Positions 1 through 7,967 of a DNA stretch of 29,134 nucleotides are shown here, in pieces; within the stretch, counting starts at the first letter, position 1, and each line of letters begins with the position of its first letter. The translations under genes and the position numbers were made by a program. Source of the stretch: JAVBQJ01 sp045585875 (lineage in GTDB: Bacteria > Verrucomicrobiota > Lentisphaeria > Victivallales > Victivallaceae); assembly GCA_045585875.1 (NCBI GenBank), contig JAZMZH010000140.1, positions 1-29,134 of the forward strand, written 5' to 3'. The notes below the pieces were generated by a model. It saw only the letters and a program-made list of their open reading frames with translations, made no database searches and was not told the DNA's origin.

Positions 1-205
1 GCACGGAGAATTCCCGGGAATACTCCCAGTCATAGTCCATCAGATGGCGCACTTCGAGTTCATTGCGCCGGAAATAGGGATGCGGGATGCGCCCGGCCGC
101 CAGCAGGGCCGAATAATTATCGCCGGGAATCGTCGCGGCGATCGTGTCCCGGCCGTCTCCGCGCCGCAGCTTCCACTCTCCCGCCAGATTCAACACATGA
201 TTCAT
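1..205 (-). CDS. GH2 beta-mannosidase, N-terminal fragment (runs off left edge)
   Basis: Reading leftward from the ATG at 205, an open frame of 68 codons reaches the window edge, so only the N-terminus is visible. It starts MNHVLNLAGEWKL and contains IPGDNYSALLAAG followed by IPHPYFRRNELEVRH and a DYDWEYSREF segment. This order matches the N-terminal sugar-binding beta-sandwich of GH2 beta-mannosidases, which release mannose from non-reducing ends of beta-mannosides. The catalytic glutamates lie outside the window, so activity cannot be confirmed. An AGAGGA ribosome site lies about 8 nt upstream, and only 16 nt separate this start from the stop of the GH36 gene, so it is probably the next cistron of that operon. 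No signal peptide is visible, which suggests a cytoplasmic enzyme. It could be another GH2 activity, but the PYFRxNE and DWEYSR run favours beta-mannosidase. Confidence 0.82.
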   Translation of the reverse strand, partial: MNHVLNLAGEWKLRRGDGRDTIAATIPGDNYSALLAAGRIPHPYFRRNELEVRHLMDYDWEYSREFSV

Positions 206-221
206 AATGATGATCCTCTGT

Positions 222-2702
222 CTATTGAACGGCCTGCGTTTTGCGGTAAAAGAACAGCGCTCCGGAGCGGCGCTCCGGGAGGTCGATCTCCAACCCTGTT
301 TCCAGCAGTTCCCGTCCGGAGAAAAGCCGCGGCGCGCCTCCGTCCGCGTCCTCGACTTCGTACCGGGCGTCGGGGCTCACTCCCCGCAGCGGGAATTTTG
401 CCCGATTAAAGGGACTGCCGGTGCGGCGCAGGGCGACCACGCACCCTCCCCCCAGGTCGGGCCGGTCGAACTGCAGCACCTGCCATTGCGTGCGGTCGAG
501 GGTCTGCATTGTCAGCGAATAATAGTCGCCGGTCATATAGGGCCGGGCACGGTGAAAATCCGCCAGCATCCTGCGGTGCCATTCATAGGGATAGTCCTCC
601 GGCAGCCGGGAATTTTCATACATGCAAAGTTCCAGCACCAGCCCCGAAGCCAGCACGCTGCGGATATTGTAGGTGTCTCCCGGACGGTACTGCGTCCCGA
701 AGCTGAAGCAGGGGAGCCAGGCGTTGAGCCCGGCCGTCAACGCCTGCGCATCCTCGCAGTCAAACTGCTTGAAACAATGCATATCGCTGCCCCACAGCGG
801 GATCGAACGGTGCATCATCTCGAAGTCCAGCCGCCGGCCGCCGCTGGCGCAGTTGTCGATCAGCATCCCGGGGTGGCGCTCCAGCAGCCGGTCGAAAATG
901 CGGTACAGGGCCTCGATATGGCGGATCTCGCTGATGCCGGTGCGCCCCGGAGCATCGTTTCCCAGCCAGGCCCCCAGGGGCGCGGTATTGAAATCCTGCC
1001 GGTACCAGTCGATATGCTGGGAGGTCATCAGCCCCGAAATCAATTCCAGCATCCACGCTTCCGCGGCGGGATTGCCCAGATTCAGCACCCGGCTGCCGCC
1101 GAGTTCAAAGTCATAAAAATACTCGGGGTGCTCCCGGAGGATGTCCGACCCGGCGTAGGCGCGCTCGGGTTCGACCCACACCAGAAATTTCCGGCCGGAG
1201 GCGTGAACCGCGTCGGCCACGGCCCGCAGGCCGTCCGGGTATAAGTCCGGATTGATCCGCCAGCTGCCGGTATTCCGAATCCATAAGGTGCCGCCCATGC
1301 CGTCGTCCTCTTCGGGAGAGCATCCGAACCAGCCAGCGTCGATCCAGTAGCAGTCGTAATCCAGTTTCCGCGCATCCAGCAGCGCCGCCCGGGCCAGGTG
1401 ATCCTTTTGGGGCACGGCGCCCCAGACGGAGAAGGACGCCGGCGGCTGCCGCATGGCCTCCGGGATCCAGATGTCAGCGAAGAAACGGCGCAGCAGATTC
1501 TGACCGCGCTCGAAATCACAACCGTCGTACTCGATCAGCAGCCCCGAAGGCTGCGAAATCGCTTCGCCCGGCTCCAGATAAGTGTCGAGGAACTCCATTC
1601 CGGCGCCGATCCGGGTGCAGCGGGGATATCCCGGCGCGATTTCCGCCATCCACTGTCCGGTCCAGCCGATCCCGAGCACGACGCCGCCCTCGGGGGAGGC
1701 AAGATTCAGATAGGGCATGAAAGCCGAACTCGAACGTCCCGCCTCGCCTTTCAGCACCAGCGGTTCTTCCGACTGCGCCGTCATCTGCTCCAGCTTGAAA
1801 TCGTCCCGATAGCCGGAACCGTCTCCCGGGCAGTCGCTGTAATTGAACCCGCCCCGGGCGTAACGCACTTCGCTGCGCGGCAGCGTCAGTTCCACGCTGC
1901 GCACCATGTTCAAAGCCTGCGAGGGCGCGTCGCCCGCGTTGACGAAATCCACGTGCCAGACCGAAACCGGCAGCGCGTCGTATTCGTCCAGCGTGAAGAC
2001 CACGGTGAAGCGGTCCAGCGGATTCACCGCCGAAATGATCCGGCGTTTCCGGTCGGCGAATTCCTCCCGATCTTCCCGCCACTGCCACGTCGGCAGCAGT
2101 TCGTCGCTGGCCTGCCCGCCGTAGCGGAAGCTCAGGGGCAGCAGATCGCATTCCCGGGAATCGGAGAGGCCGGAGAGCATCGCCTCCGCGCCGTCCGCCG
2201 TCGTCACCCGGGCGTCGCACCAGTCGGCATGGGAGAGATAGATGTTGTCGGCGGTGACGCACAGCGCCAGTTCGCGGCATCCATCGTCGAGAGGGAGGTC
2301 CACCGTCACCGGGGCGCCGTGCCGGACCGGGCCGCTTTCCCACAGAGTCCGGTCGCCGGAACGGACCGAAAAGCGCAGTTCGCGGGGCGCGGAAATTGTG
2401 TCGGGGTTTTCATCCAGACCGGCGACGGCGCGGAAACGCGTCAGCGCCTTCGAGCTTCTCAGGACGATTTCGCTGTCGGCGTGGGTCCCCAGGCCGTTTT
2501 CGTAAACCCGTCCGCCCAGCGTCAGCGGCCCCTGAAGGATGGAGCGGTTGAGCTGCAGCGTACTCCACCCCTGGCGGCAGCGGATCAGGGAGATCCGCGG
2601 CGCGTCGCCCCGCCGGGAGCCCAGCCGGGCCCAGCGGTCCCGACGGCGGGCGAACTCGGCCTCGGACACGGTAAAACCGCTGGTATTCATCACGTTATTC
2701 AT
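222..2702 (-). CDS. NPCBM-containing GH36-type alpha-galactosidase
   Basis: Residues about 40-190 resemble an NPCBM carbohydrate-binding module (NRSILQGPLTLGG, then GLGTHADSEI). A beta-sandwich follows, then a TIM barrel from about residue 425 with YWIDAGWFG. The clan GH-D catalytic signature is present: YRQDFN, where Asp580 would be the nucleophile, and CASGGRRLDFE, where Asp636 would be the acid/base. GH36 enzymes remove alpha-galactose, for example side chains of galactomannan or raffinose-type sugars. The frame can start at a TTG at 2717, but the ATG at 2702 is preceded by GGAGGA at ideal spacing, so I start there; this gives 826 residues. There is no signal peptide. The gene lies 81 nt after the beta-helix gene and 16 nt before the GH2 gene on the same strand. 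Other GH36 subgroup activities, such as alpha-N-acetylgalactosaminidase, cannot be excluded. Confidence 0.88.
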   Translation of the reverse strand: MNNVMNTSGFTVSEAEFARRRDRWARLGSRRGDAPRISLIRCRQGWSTLQLNRSILQGPLTLGGRVYENGLGTHADSEIVLRSSKALTRFRAVAGLDENPDTISAPRELRFSVRSGDRTLWESGPVRHGAPVTVDLPLDDGCRELALCVTADNIYLSHADWCDARVTTADGAEAMLSGLSDSRECDLLPLSFRYGGQASDELLPTWQWREDREEFADRKRRIISAVNPLDRFTVVFTLDEYDALPVSVWHVDFVNAGDAPSQALNMVRSVELTLPRSEVRYARGGFNYSDCPGDGSGYRDDFKLEQMTAQSEEPLVLKGEAGRSSSAFMPYLNLASPEGGVVLGIGWTGQWMAEIAPGYPRCTRIGAGMEFLDTYLEPGEAISQPSGLLIEYDGCDFERGQNLLRRFFADIWIPEAMRQPPASFSVWGAVPQKDHLARAALLDARKLDYDCYWIDAGWFGCSPEEDDGMGGTLWIRNTGSWRINPDLYPDGLRAVADAVHASGRKFLVWVEPERAYAGSDILREHPEYFYDFELGGSRVLNLGNPAAEAWMLELISGLMTSQHIDWYRQDFNTAPLGAWLGNDAPGRTGISEIRHIEALYRIFDRLLERHPGMLIDNCASGGRRLDFEMMHRSIPLWGSDMHCFKQFDCEDAQALTAGLNAWLPCFSFGTQYRPGDTYNIRSVLASGLVLELCMYENSRLPEDYPYEWHRRMLADFHRARPYMTGDYYSLTMQTLDRTQWQVLQFDRPDLGGGCVVALRRTGSPFNRAKFPLRGVSPDARYEVEDADGGAPRLFSGRELLETGLEIDLPERRSGALFFYRKTQAVQ

Positions 2703-2783
2703 TGCTTCCTCCGGCAATCAAAAAATTGTTTGAGATTGTTTTCATATCGGGCAGTTGTCCCTCCGGGAGTTTCGCCGCCCCCG

Positions 2784-3842
2784 CTATCGTCGGGTCGGCG
2801 TCTGATCGGGAGCCGGCGGCGCGAGCAGGGAGAATACCTCCACGGGCCAGTTTCCGAGGCGGCGGAACCCGCGGGGAAGTTCCTGCTTGAACTGCAGATA
2901 GATACGGCAGTCCCCCCGGGTTTCGCAGACGATGTCCCGGACCGTTTCGGTTTCCACCAGCACCCCGAATGCCTGATAGCCCATCAGCGTGCAGTCCTCC
3001 AAAGACACTTTCATGCGGTCTCCCCGCTGGACGCTGGTGACGATTCCGGGGACGCCCCGGGTCCCGACCATTTCCGGCTGGGTGAAGTTCAGCTGGATGA
3101 GCGTACAGTTCTTCAGACTGCTCCAGGTGTACGGCGTAAGGGAGTAATTGGTGCTCTTGAGGCAGGCCTGGGGCGCAACCATCACGCAGTCCTCCAGAAT
3201 CGCATCCGGACTACCGGGCATGGATGCATTTTCCATGCGGAGATAAAAGGCGGCGGTGTCGCCGATATAGTCCAGCGCGTAAAACTGACAGCGGCGGAAG
3301 GTCAGCGGTTCGTCGGGACGCGACAGCAGCCCCGCCGCGCCGGCGCCGAAGGCCCGGCCGATGCCGACGCAGTCCTCCACGACGATGGAAAAGGGGTCGG
3401 TGCTGCCGAGGCCGTCGAAAAATATCCCGCCGTCCGCGCCGCAGAAGTAAAGCCTGCGGAAATACCAGCGGTCGAAGCAGACGGAGGAGAAGCTCTCTTC
3501 GGTATGCTCCGCCGACCACCCTTTGGAGTAGGCGCGGAAACAGCTCCACCAATCGTAGCTCTTGAACCCGAGTTCCGGGTCGCCGGAGTCGATGACGACC
3601 CAGCCCTTCGCCCCGGAGCCCAGCCGCCCGTCCGAATCCCCGATCAGCTGGTTGTAGGCGCCTGCCGCCCCCTTGTGTTCCGTATAGAGATTTGCCTCGC
3701 AGTAGGTGTCGGGCCGGACGATGATCCGGTGTCCGCCCCTGTCGTCCGGCACCGCGAGCAAGGCCCTCTGAATCGTGTGAAACGCGGTGCGCCAGCTGCG
3801 TCCGTCGCTGTTGTCTCCGATCTTTGAAACGTAAAAATCCAT
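2784..3842 (-). CDS. Right-handed parallel beta-helix protein (pectate-lyase-like fold)
   Basis: This 352-residue protein opens with FYVSKIGDNSDGRSWRTAF, then an amphipathic segment and RIIVRPDTY. That is the usual entry of right-handed beta-helix proteins (DUF1565 or pectate-lyase-like). Short beta-rungs follow, with repeated phrases such as VVEDCV, TFRRCQF, ILEDCVM, LKNCTL and LEDCTLM, in which the ExC or NC turn recurs about every 25-35 residues. These folds occur in polysaccharide lyases and glycosidases acting on polysaccharides, but I see no diagnostic catalytic triad, so the reaction is unassigned. There is no signal peptide, which is unusual because most family members are exported. 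GGGAGGA lies 4 nt upstream of the ATG. The gene starts 27 nt after the preceding stop, so it is probably cotranscribed and may act on the same glycan. It could be a non-catalytic binding protein. Confidence 0.75.
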   Translation of the reverse strand: MDFYVSKIGDNSDGRSWRTAFHTIQRALLAVPDDRGGHRIIVRPDTYCEANLYTEHKGAAGAYNQLIGDSDGRLGSGAKGWVVIDSGDPELGFKSYDWWSCFRAYSKGWSAEHTEESFSSVCFDRWYFRRLYFCGADGGIFFDGLGSTDPFSIVVEDCVGIGRAFGAGAAGLLSRPDEPLTFRRCQFYALDYIGDTAAFYLRMENASMPGSPDAILEDCVMVAPQACLKSTNYSLTPYTWSSLKNCTLIQLNFTQPEMVGTRGVPGIVTSVQRGDRMKVSLEDCTLMGYQAFGVLVETETVRDIVCETRGDCRIYLQFKQELPRGFRRLGNWPVEVFSLLAPPAPDQTPTRR

Positions 3843-3869
3843 GCTATCCTCCCAAAAAGGTTTGATCCG

Positions 3870-6353
3870 TTATTTTTGACGCTTCGGACAGCCCGAAGCA
3901 TCGGACGAAATGCAGCATCCGGCGGCGGCCGCCGGATAACTGGTCAGCCAGTGGCGCAGGCGGGACCAGCATCGGCCCTCCAGCGAAGCGGTGACGTCCC
4001 GCCGCACCGCCTCGGCCAGCCGCGGCGACGCGAGGAGCGCCTCCGCCGCTTTGCGAAGCCCGGAGACCACCGCTTCGGGCGGGCGGGCGGCAAAACCGGT
4101 CACCTCGTTCGGAGCGGAAACGCGCCATCCGATCAGCTGATAGGGCCCCAGCGTCACCGGCGCTTCCGTAAGTTCGACACGGTCGGCGAGCGCACGGCCC
4201 GACGGCGTGTGACGCCAATGCAATTCCACCTCCACCGGGTACGGCTCGCGATTGACGCAGTAAACCCACAGCGTATCGCCGTCGCGCAGCTGACGCACCG
4301 CGACCGGATCGGTGCCGCCGGGGACGGTGTCAAAGCGCCGTCCGGGCAGCCGCCGGAAAACACGGGCGAAGCTGCGGAAATCCTCGGTATGCACCTTGTC
4401 CAGGTACAATCCTCCGGCGGTGAGACGCACCACATCCGCCGCGGCCAGCGCATGCGCGAGGTGTTCCATGTAGTGCGGATCAGGGGGCGTCGCCGTCGCG
4501 ATCCGCAGCTGCGACTTCCACCAGAAGTTGTCCGGCGGATATTCCGAGTTCATCCGCAGGATTTCGGCATCTCCGCCGTAGATGTGATTGATGGTCTTTG
4601 CATTTTCGTCGCCGGGATCGACCGGAAACCAGCTGTTCTTGCCCCAAGCCTCGTGCCAGCAGTTGAAAATGAACGCCGCCGGGCGCTCCATCGTCCTCAG
4701 CCGCTCCCAAAAGGAGTCGTCGAGGTAATCGTGATCCCGGAACATGAAAAATGCCTCGGGCGGCGCATCCTCGATGTTGCTGGCCGACCGGTCGCGGTTG
4801 CCGCCGATGATCTGCTGACAGAAGTCCAGATTCGGCTCTCCGGCGAGAAGGCTCGCATCGAGGCCCGCCTCCCGGTACAATTCCACGTTGGACTTTCGCG
4901 CCTTGATCTGGCTCTCGGGCAGATTTTGCAGACAGACGCACGGGATGTAAGGTTCGCTCCACATGGTCAGCGTCAGCCGCAGATCGGAGCGTTCGGCGCA
5001 CATCGTGTCGCGCAAATCGCGGATGAACGCGGCGATCTTGCGGCAGCGCCAGTCGATCCATTGCTCGCGGCAGTGCTCCTCCAGCCAGCGGAAACGCTTG
5101 GAAAAACGCCTGGCGTCGGTCGGCTCCACCGGGATGGTCAGGCCGTTTTCGGCTTCGAACAGCCCGATCGTGCAATCATCGTACCCGGAGCGCAGCGACC
5201 CGAACCACAGCAGCGTCGGCGCCCACATCGACACGCTGATGCCCTTGAAGGCCGGGAAATCGCGGTACGCTCGGCATGTATCCCGGAAAAATGCCCGGAT
5301 CGTGTTTTGGACTTCGGGCTGCAGAATGTTGAAGATGGGGCCGGGGGGACAGCCCTTCACGGAAAACTGTTCCCCGAAAGCGAATTCCCCGTCCAGCGCC
5401 GCGGCGTCGAACGGTCCCGGCTTCGTCAGCATTTTCCGGTAATTTTGCGAGTGAAAATAGATGGTCCAGTCCATCGTGCCGGACTGCACCATGTCGTTCC
5501 AGAGCATGTTGTTCAGCGTCGGGGCTCCCGCCGCGATCCGCCCGGTGTCGATCTGAAGTTTCCGCATCAGCGATTCCAGGCGCAGCAGCGTGAATTGAGC
5601 GATGAATTTGACGCCGTTTTTTTCGCAATCCTTTAAAAGCGGCGTCACCCAATCCTCCGGGTGATCGCTCCAGGTGATATACTGACGCCGGTCCTTCGCC
5701 ACCGTGATGCCGAAGACTTCCGCCGGCTCTCCGGTGCGCGGAAACCAGGGGCCCTGATACCAGCACAGGGGATAGATCATCATGTTCTGCCCGGTGTGGC
5801 GCAGATAGGTGAACACATGATCCCTCCACGTGTCGAAATCCGTCGCCCCCTCGCCGGCCTGGGTGCCGCAGGGGTCCTCGTACTGGATGCCGAACTCGCG
5901 GCCCTCTCCGGCGTCGTCGAGATCCAGCGCGGCCAATTCTCCGGATTCCAGCTCGAACACCTCGAAATCCGCCACCGCCGCGGGTTCGTGATACCCCCAT
6001 GTCATGAAGCAGACGCTCATGTCGTCGAAACGCGGCCAGAAGACCTGATCCAGCGTTTTCATCGTCCCGGAGAGCGGCCAGGCGTGGCCGGTGACCACCC
6101 CGCAGTTGATGTCGTAGGTTGTCCCGTCGCCGATCGTCATGAAGCGGCGCCGATCATCCGGATAGCGCACCCGCAGCAGATGGGGCCGTCCGGAACGCAC
6201 CGGGAAACGGTAGCCGAAACGCATCAGGGGCCTGGGCAGGGCTTCGCGGTACCGTCCGCAGGGGGCGTCCACGATATGCGTGTCGCCGCAGCTGAAGTAA
6301 TTCTCCGGGATCTCCGGATCGGCTGCGCAGTCCTGTCGGAATATCGAAATCAT
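3870..6353 (-). CDS. Large putative glycoside hydrolase, family not recognised
   Basis: The 827-residue product has an N-terminal beta-rich part (residues about 1-170), a central region that reads like a TIM barrel (about 180-600; segments include MMIYPLCWYQGPW, GVKFIAQFTLLRLE, FPAFKGISVSMWAP and LRLTLTMWSEPY), and a small C-terminal beta-sandwich (about 690-770, LWVYCVNREPYPVEVELHWR). This layout is common in glycosidases, but I cannot name a CAZy family or its catalytic pair; the Glu in MWSEPY and the Asp/Glu around YDDCTIGLFEAENG are only candidates. No signal peptide is visible. The longest frame starts at 6398 and overlaps the previous stop, but the ATG at 6353 has AAGGAG spaced correctly, so I use it. 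It sits between the cellulase-like and beta-helix genes, 44 and 27 nt away, so it belongs to the operon. A glycan-cleaving role is inferred from fold and context. Confidence 0.7.
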   Translation of the reverse strand: MISIFRQDCAADPEIPENYFSCGDTHIVDAPCGRYREALPRPLMRFGYRFPVRSGRPHLLRVRYPDDRRRFMTIGDGTTYDINCGVVTGHAWPLSGTMKTLDQVFWPRFDDMSVCFMTWGYHEPAAVADFEVFELESGELAALDLDDAGEGREFGIQYEDPCGTQAGEGATDFDTWRDHVFTYLRHTGQNMMIYPLCWYQGPWFPRTGEPAEVFGITVAKDRRQYITWSDHPEDWVTPLLKDCEKNGVKFIAQFTLLRLESLMRKLQIDTGRIAAGAPTLNNMLWNDMVQSGTMDWTIYFHSQNYRKMLTKPGPFDAAALDGEFAFGEQFSVKGCPPGPIFNILQPEVQNTIRAFFRDTCRAYRDFPAFKGISVSMWAPTLLWFGSLRSGYDDCTIGLFEAENGLTIPVEPTDARRFSKRFRWLEEHCREQWIDWRCRKIAAFIRDLRDTMCAERSDLRLTLTMWSEPYIPCVCLQNLPESQIKARKSNVELYREAGLDASLLAGEPNLDFCQQIIGGNRDRSASNIEDAPPEAFFMFRDHDYLDDSFWERLRTMERPAAFIFNCWHEAWGKNSWFPVDPGDENAKTINHIYGGDAEILRMNSEYPPDNFWWKSQLRIATATPPDPHYMEHLAHALAAADVVRLTAGGLYLDKVHTEDFRSFARVFRRLPGRRFDTVPGGTDPVAVRQLRDGDTLWVYCVNREPYPVEVELHWRHTPSGRALADRVELTEAPVTLGPYQLIGWRVSAPNEVTGFAARPPEAVVSGLRKAAEALLASPRLAEAVRRDVTASLEGRCWSRLRHWLTSYPAAAAGCCISSDASGCPKRQK

Positions 6354-6397
6354 AAATATCTCCTTTTCGCCGGGCGGCCCGGCGGATTGTCCCCTCA

Positions 6398-7771
6398 TCA
6401 GGCGTTCAGCGGTTCACGGTCGCTCCCCTGCATAAACGCGCGGTTGACCCGCAGAAATTGCTCCGGACACTCCCTCCAGGCCGGATCCTCCGGACCGGAA
6501 TTGGTGCGGAGCATGGCTCCCCAGCACCCCTGAGCGGCCAGCAGGCGGGCATTGAGCATCATCAGCTCCCAGTACTCGGCGCAGCGCTCCTCCCATCGCA
6601 TCTCCTCAAGCGGACAGTAGGTCATCCCTTCGCCGACCACCATCCGCGCCCCGGGCAGCAGCCACTTGTGCAAATCGCCGGAATTCAGGACGGCTCGCTC
6701 CAGCGCCCGGCGATACGCCGGCAGCTCCCGGCGAAAGGAGGTCTCAAGACGCCGATCCAGTTCCGGGATCATATCCTCCCGCAGATTGTGATAAAGCCAT
6801 ACCCGGGCATACCACCCGGGTTCGTATTCCTCATCCGATCCGCACGCCTCCCGGATCGTTTTCATCGAAATCGGACGGGGTTTCAGGAACGGTCCGATCG
6901 CCGCGTCCCTTTCGGCAACGTCGAAGTCGAATCCGGCCTCGAACACCGGTTTTTCAAAGACGCGGGCATAAACCGGCCATGCGAAATAGCAATGCCGATT
7001 CCACACCTGGGCGTTTCCGGGCATCATCTCCGGCCTGGTGATCTCCGCGGTCGAGGTATCGACTGCGAAAAGGACCTCCGGATGACGTCCCCGCAGAAAA
7101 TCGATCGCCGCCTCGTGCCATTGCCGGAACCGGTGCAGGGCATGGAGCTGATCTCCGACATCGGAATCCGGCGCGAACATCCGCCATTTGAGCGGCAGGG
7201 CGTCGAATTCGTTGAAGATTTCGGCAAACGCCGTCCGGCCGATCAGTCCGCGCCTCTTCAATTCGTCCAGGATCAGCGACAGGTCCCGGGCGAAACGCAT
7301 GAAGCGCTCCTCGACGGGAAGCGCGAAAAATTCATCCCGGATCTTTCGCTCCGCATACCAGAATGTATGCAGATAAAACCAGCTTGACAGGATGACCTTC
7401 ACATCGTATTTTCGGGCGAGGAGAAACAGCTCGACCGTATTTTCCAGCACGTCGCACCGGTATCCGCCGGACAGCCGCGGGAACTGGCGAAGATAACGGC
7501 ACCCCGGAAAGGCGTCGTGAAATTCCAGCACGCCGCGGGGATTCCCCGCGGCGTCATGGCACAGCCCGGCGCCGGAATCCACCCGGATCGTATTGAATCC
7601 CCGTTCCTTCAATTCCGCAAAACAGCGCTCCAGATCCCGATACGCACCGTCCCGGCCTCTGTTCAGATAGTAGAATATCCAGAACGAAATGGTCAGACGG
7701 TCGGGCATTTCCCCGGGGTTGAGATGATCCGCGGTCATTTCCGCTTTCTGCAAAGTGTTCGTTTTTTTCAT
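6398..7771 (-). CDS. Cellulase-like TIM-barrel protein (putative GH clan A)
   Basis: A 457-residue single-domain protein. Residues about 25-80 (RLTISFWIFYYLNRG, then RGFNTIRVDSGAGL) resemble strand 1 and helix 1 of clan-A glycosidase barrels. FAEIFNEFD puts a possible acid/base at Glu188, after the conserved Asn-Glu pair at the end of strand 4, and RMVVGEGMTY puts a possible nucleophile at Glu381 on strand 7. This resembles proteins annotated as cellulase-like or sugar-binding cellulase-like, close to GH5; substrate is unknown. There is no signal peptide. The start at 7771 is the longest choice and has only a weak ribosome site; an ATG 11 codons further in is the alternative. A large GC-rich inverted repeat ends about ten bases before this start and could hide it. 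The stop lies 44 nt before the next gene in the operon. Confidence 0.7.
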   Translation of the reverse strand: MKKTNTLQKAEMTADHLNPGEMPDRLTISFWIFYYLNRGRDGAYRDLERCFAELKERGFNTIRVDSGAGLCHDAAGNPRGVLEFHDAFPGCRYLRQFPRLSGGYRCDVLENTVELFLLARKYDVKVILSSWFYLHTFWYAERKIRDEFFALPVEERFMRFARDLSLILDELKRRGLIGRTAFAEIFNEFDALPLKWRMFAPDSDVGDQLHALHRFRQWHEAAIDFLRGRHPEVLFAVDTSTAEITRPEMMPGNAQVWNRHCYFAWPVYARVFEKPVFEAGFDFDVAERDAAIGPFLKPRPISMKTIREACGSDEEYEPGWYARVWLYHNLREDMIPELDRRLETSFRRELPAYRRALERAVLNSGDLHKWLLPGARMVVGEGMTYCPLEEMRWEERCAEYWELMMLNARLLAAQGCWGAMLRTNSGPEDPAWRECPEQFLRVNRAFMQGSDREPLNA

Positions 7772-7780
7772 CGCGCTTCA

Positions 7781-7845
7781 ACCGGGCCGCCGCCGTGGGA
7801 TCGACGCTTTCGGCGATGATCCCGCGGGCGGCGGACCGGGTTTTC
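7781..7845. other. Long imperfect GC-rich hairpin before the cellulase-like gene
   Basis: On the minus strand the arms contain CCGCCGCC and GGCGGCGG (8 bp), GGGATC and GATCCC (6 bp) and outer AACC and GGTT, with small internal loops. The 3' arm ends about ten bases before the ATG at 7771 and may cover its weak ribosome site. On the plus strand it is followed by TTTTCCTTT, but no plus-strand gene ends here. Confidence 0.65.
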
Positions 7846-7967
7846 CTTTCCGTTTTCGGAAGATTTCAGCAGTTTTCTGTTTTCATCACCCGTACGCAGT
7901 GATGGATGGCGCTGTCAAATCCGATGCGCTCGATCGCAAACTCCGATTTGATTTTCCCATCCGAAAC

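Noticed and set aside
1398..5636. Long plus-strand frames (1398-3827 and 3876-5636)
   Set aside because: They lie antisense to the GH36, beta-helix and 827-residue genes, all of which have ribosome sites and recognisable folds; the plus frames have neither.
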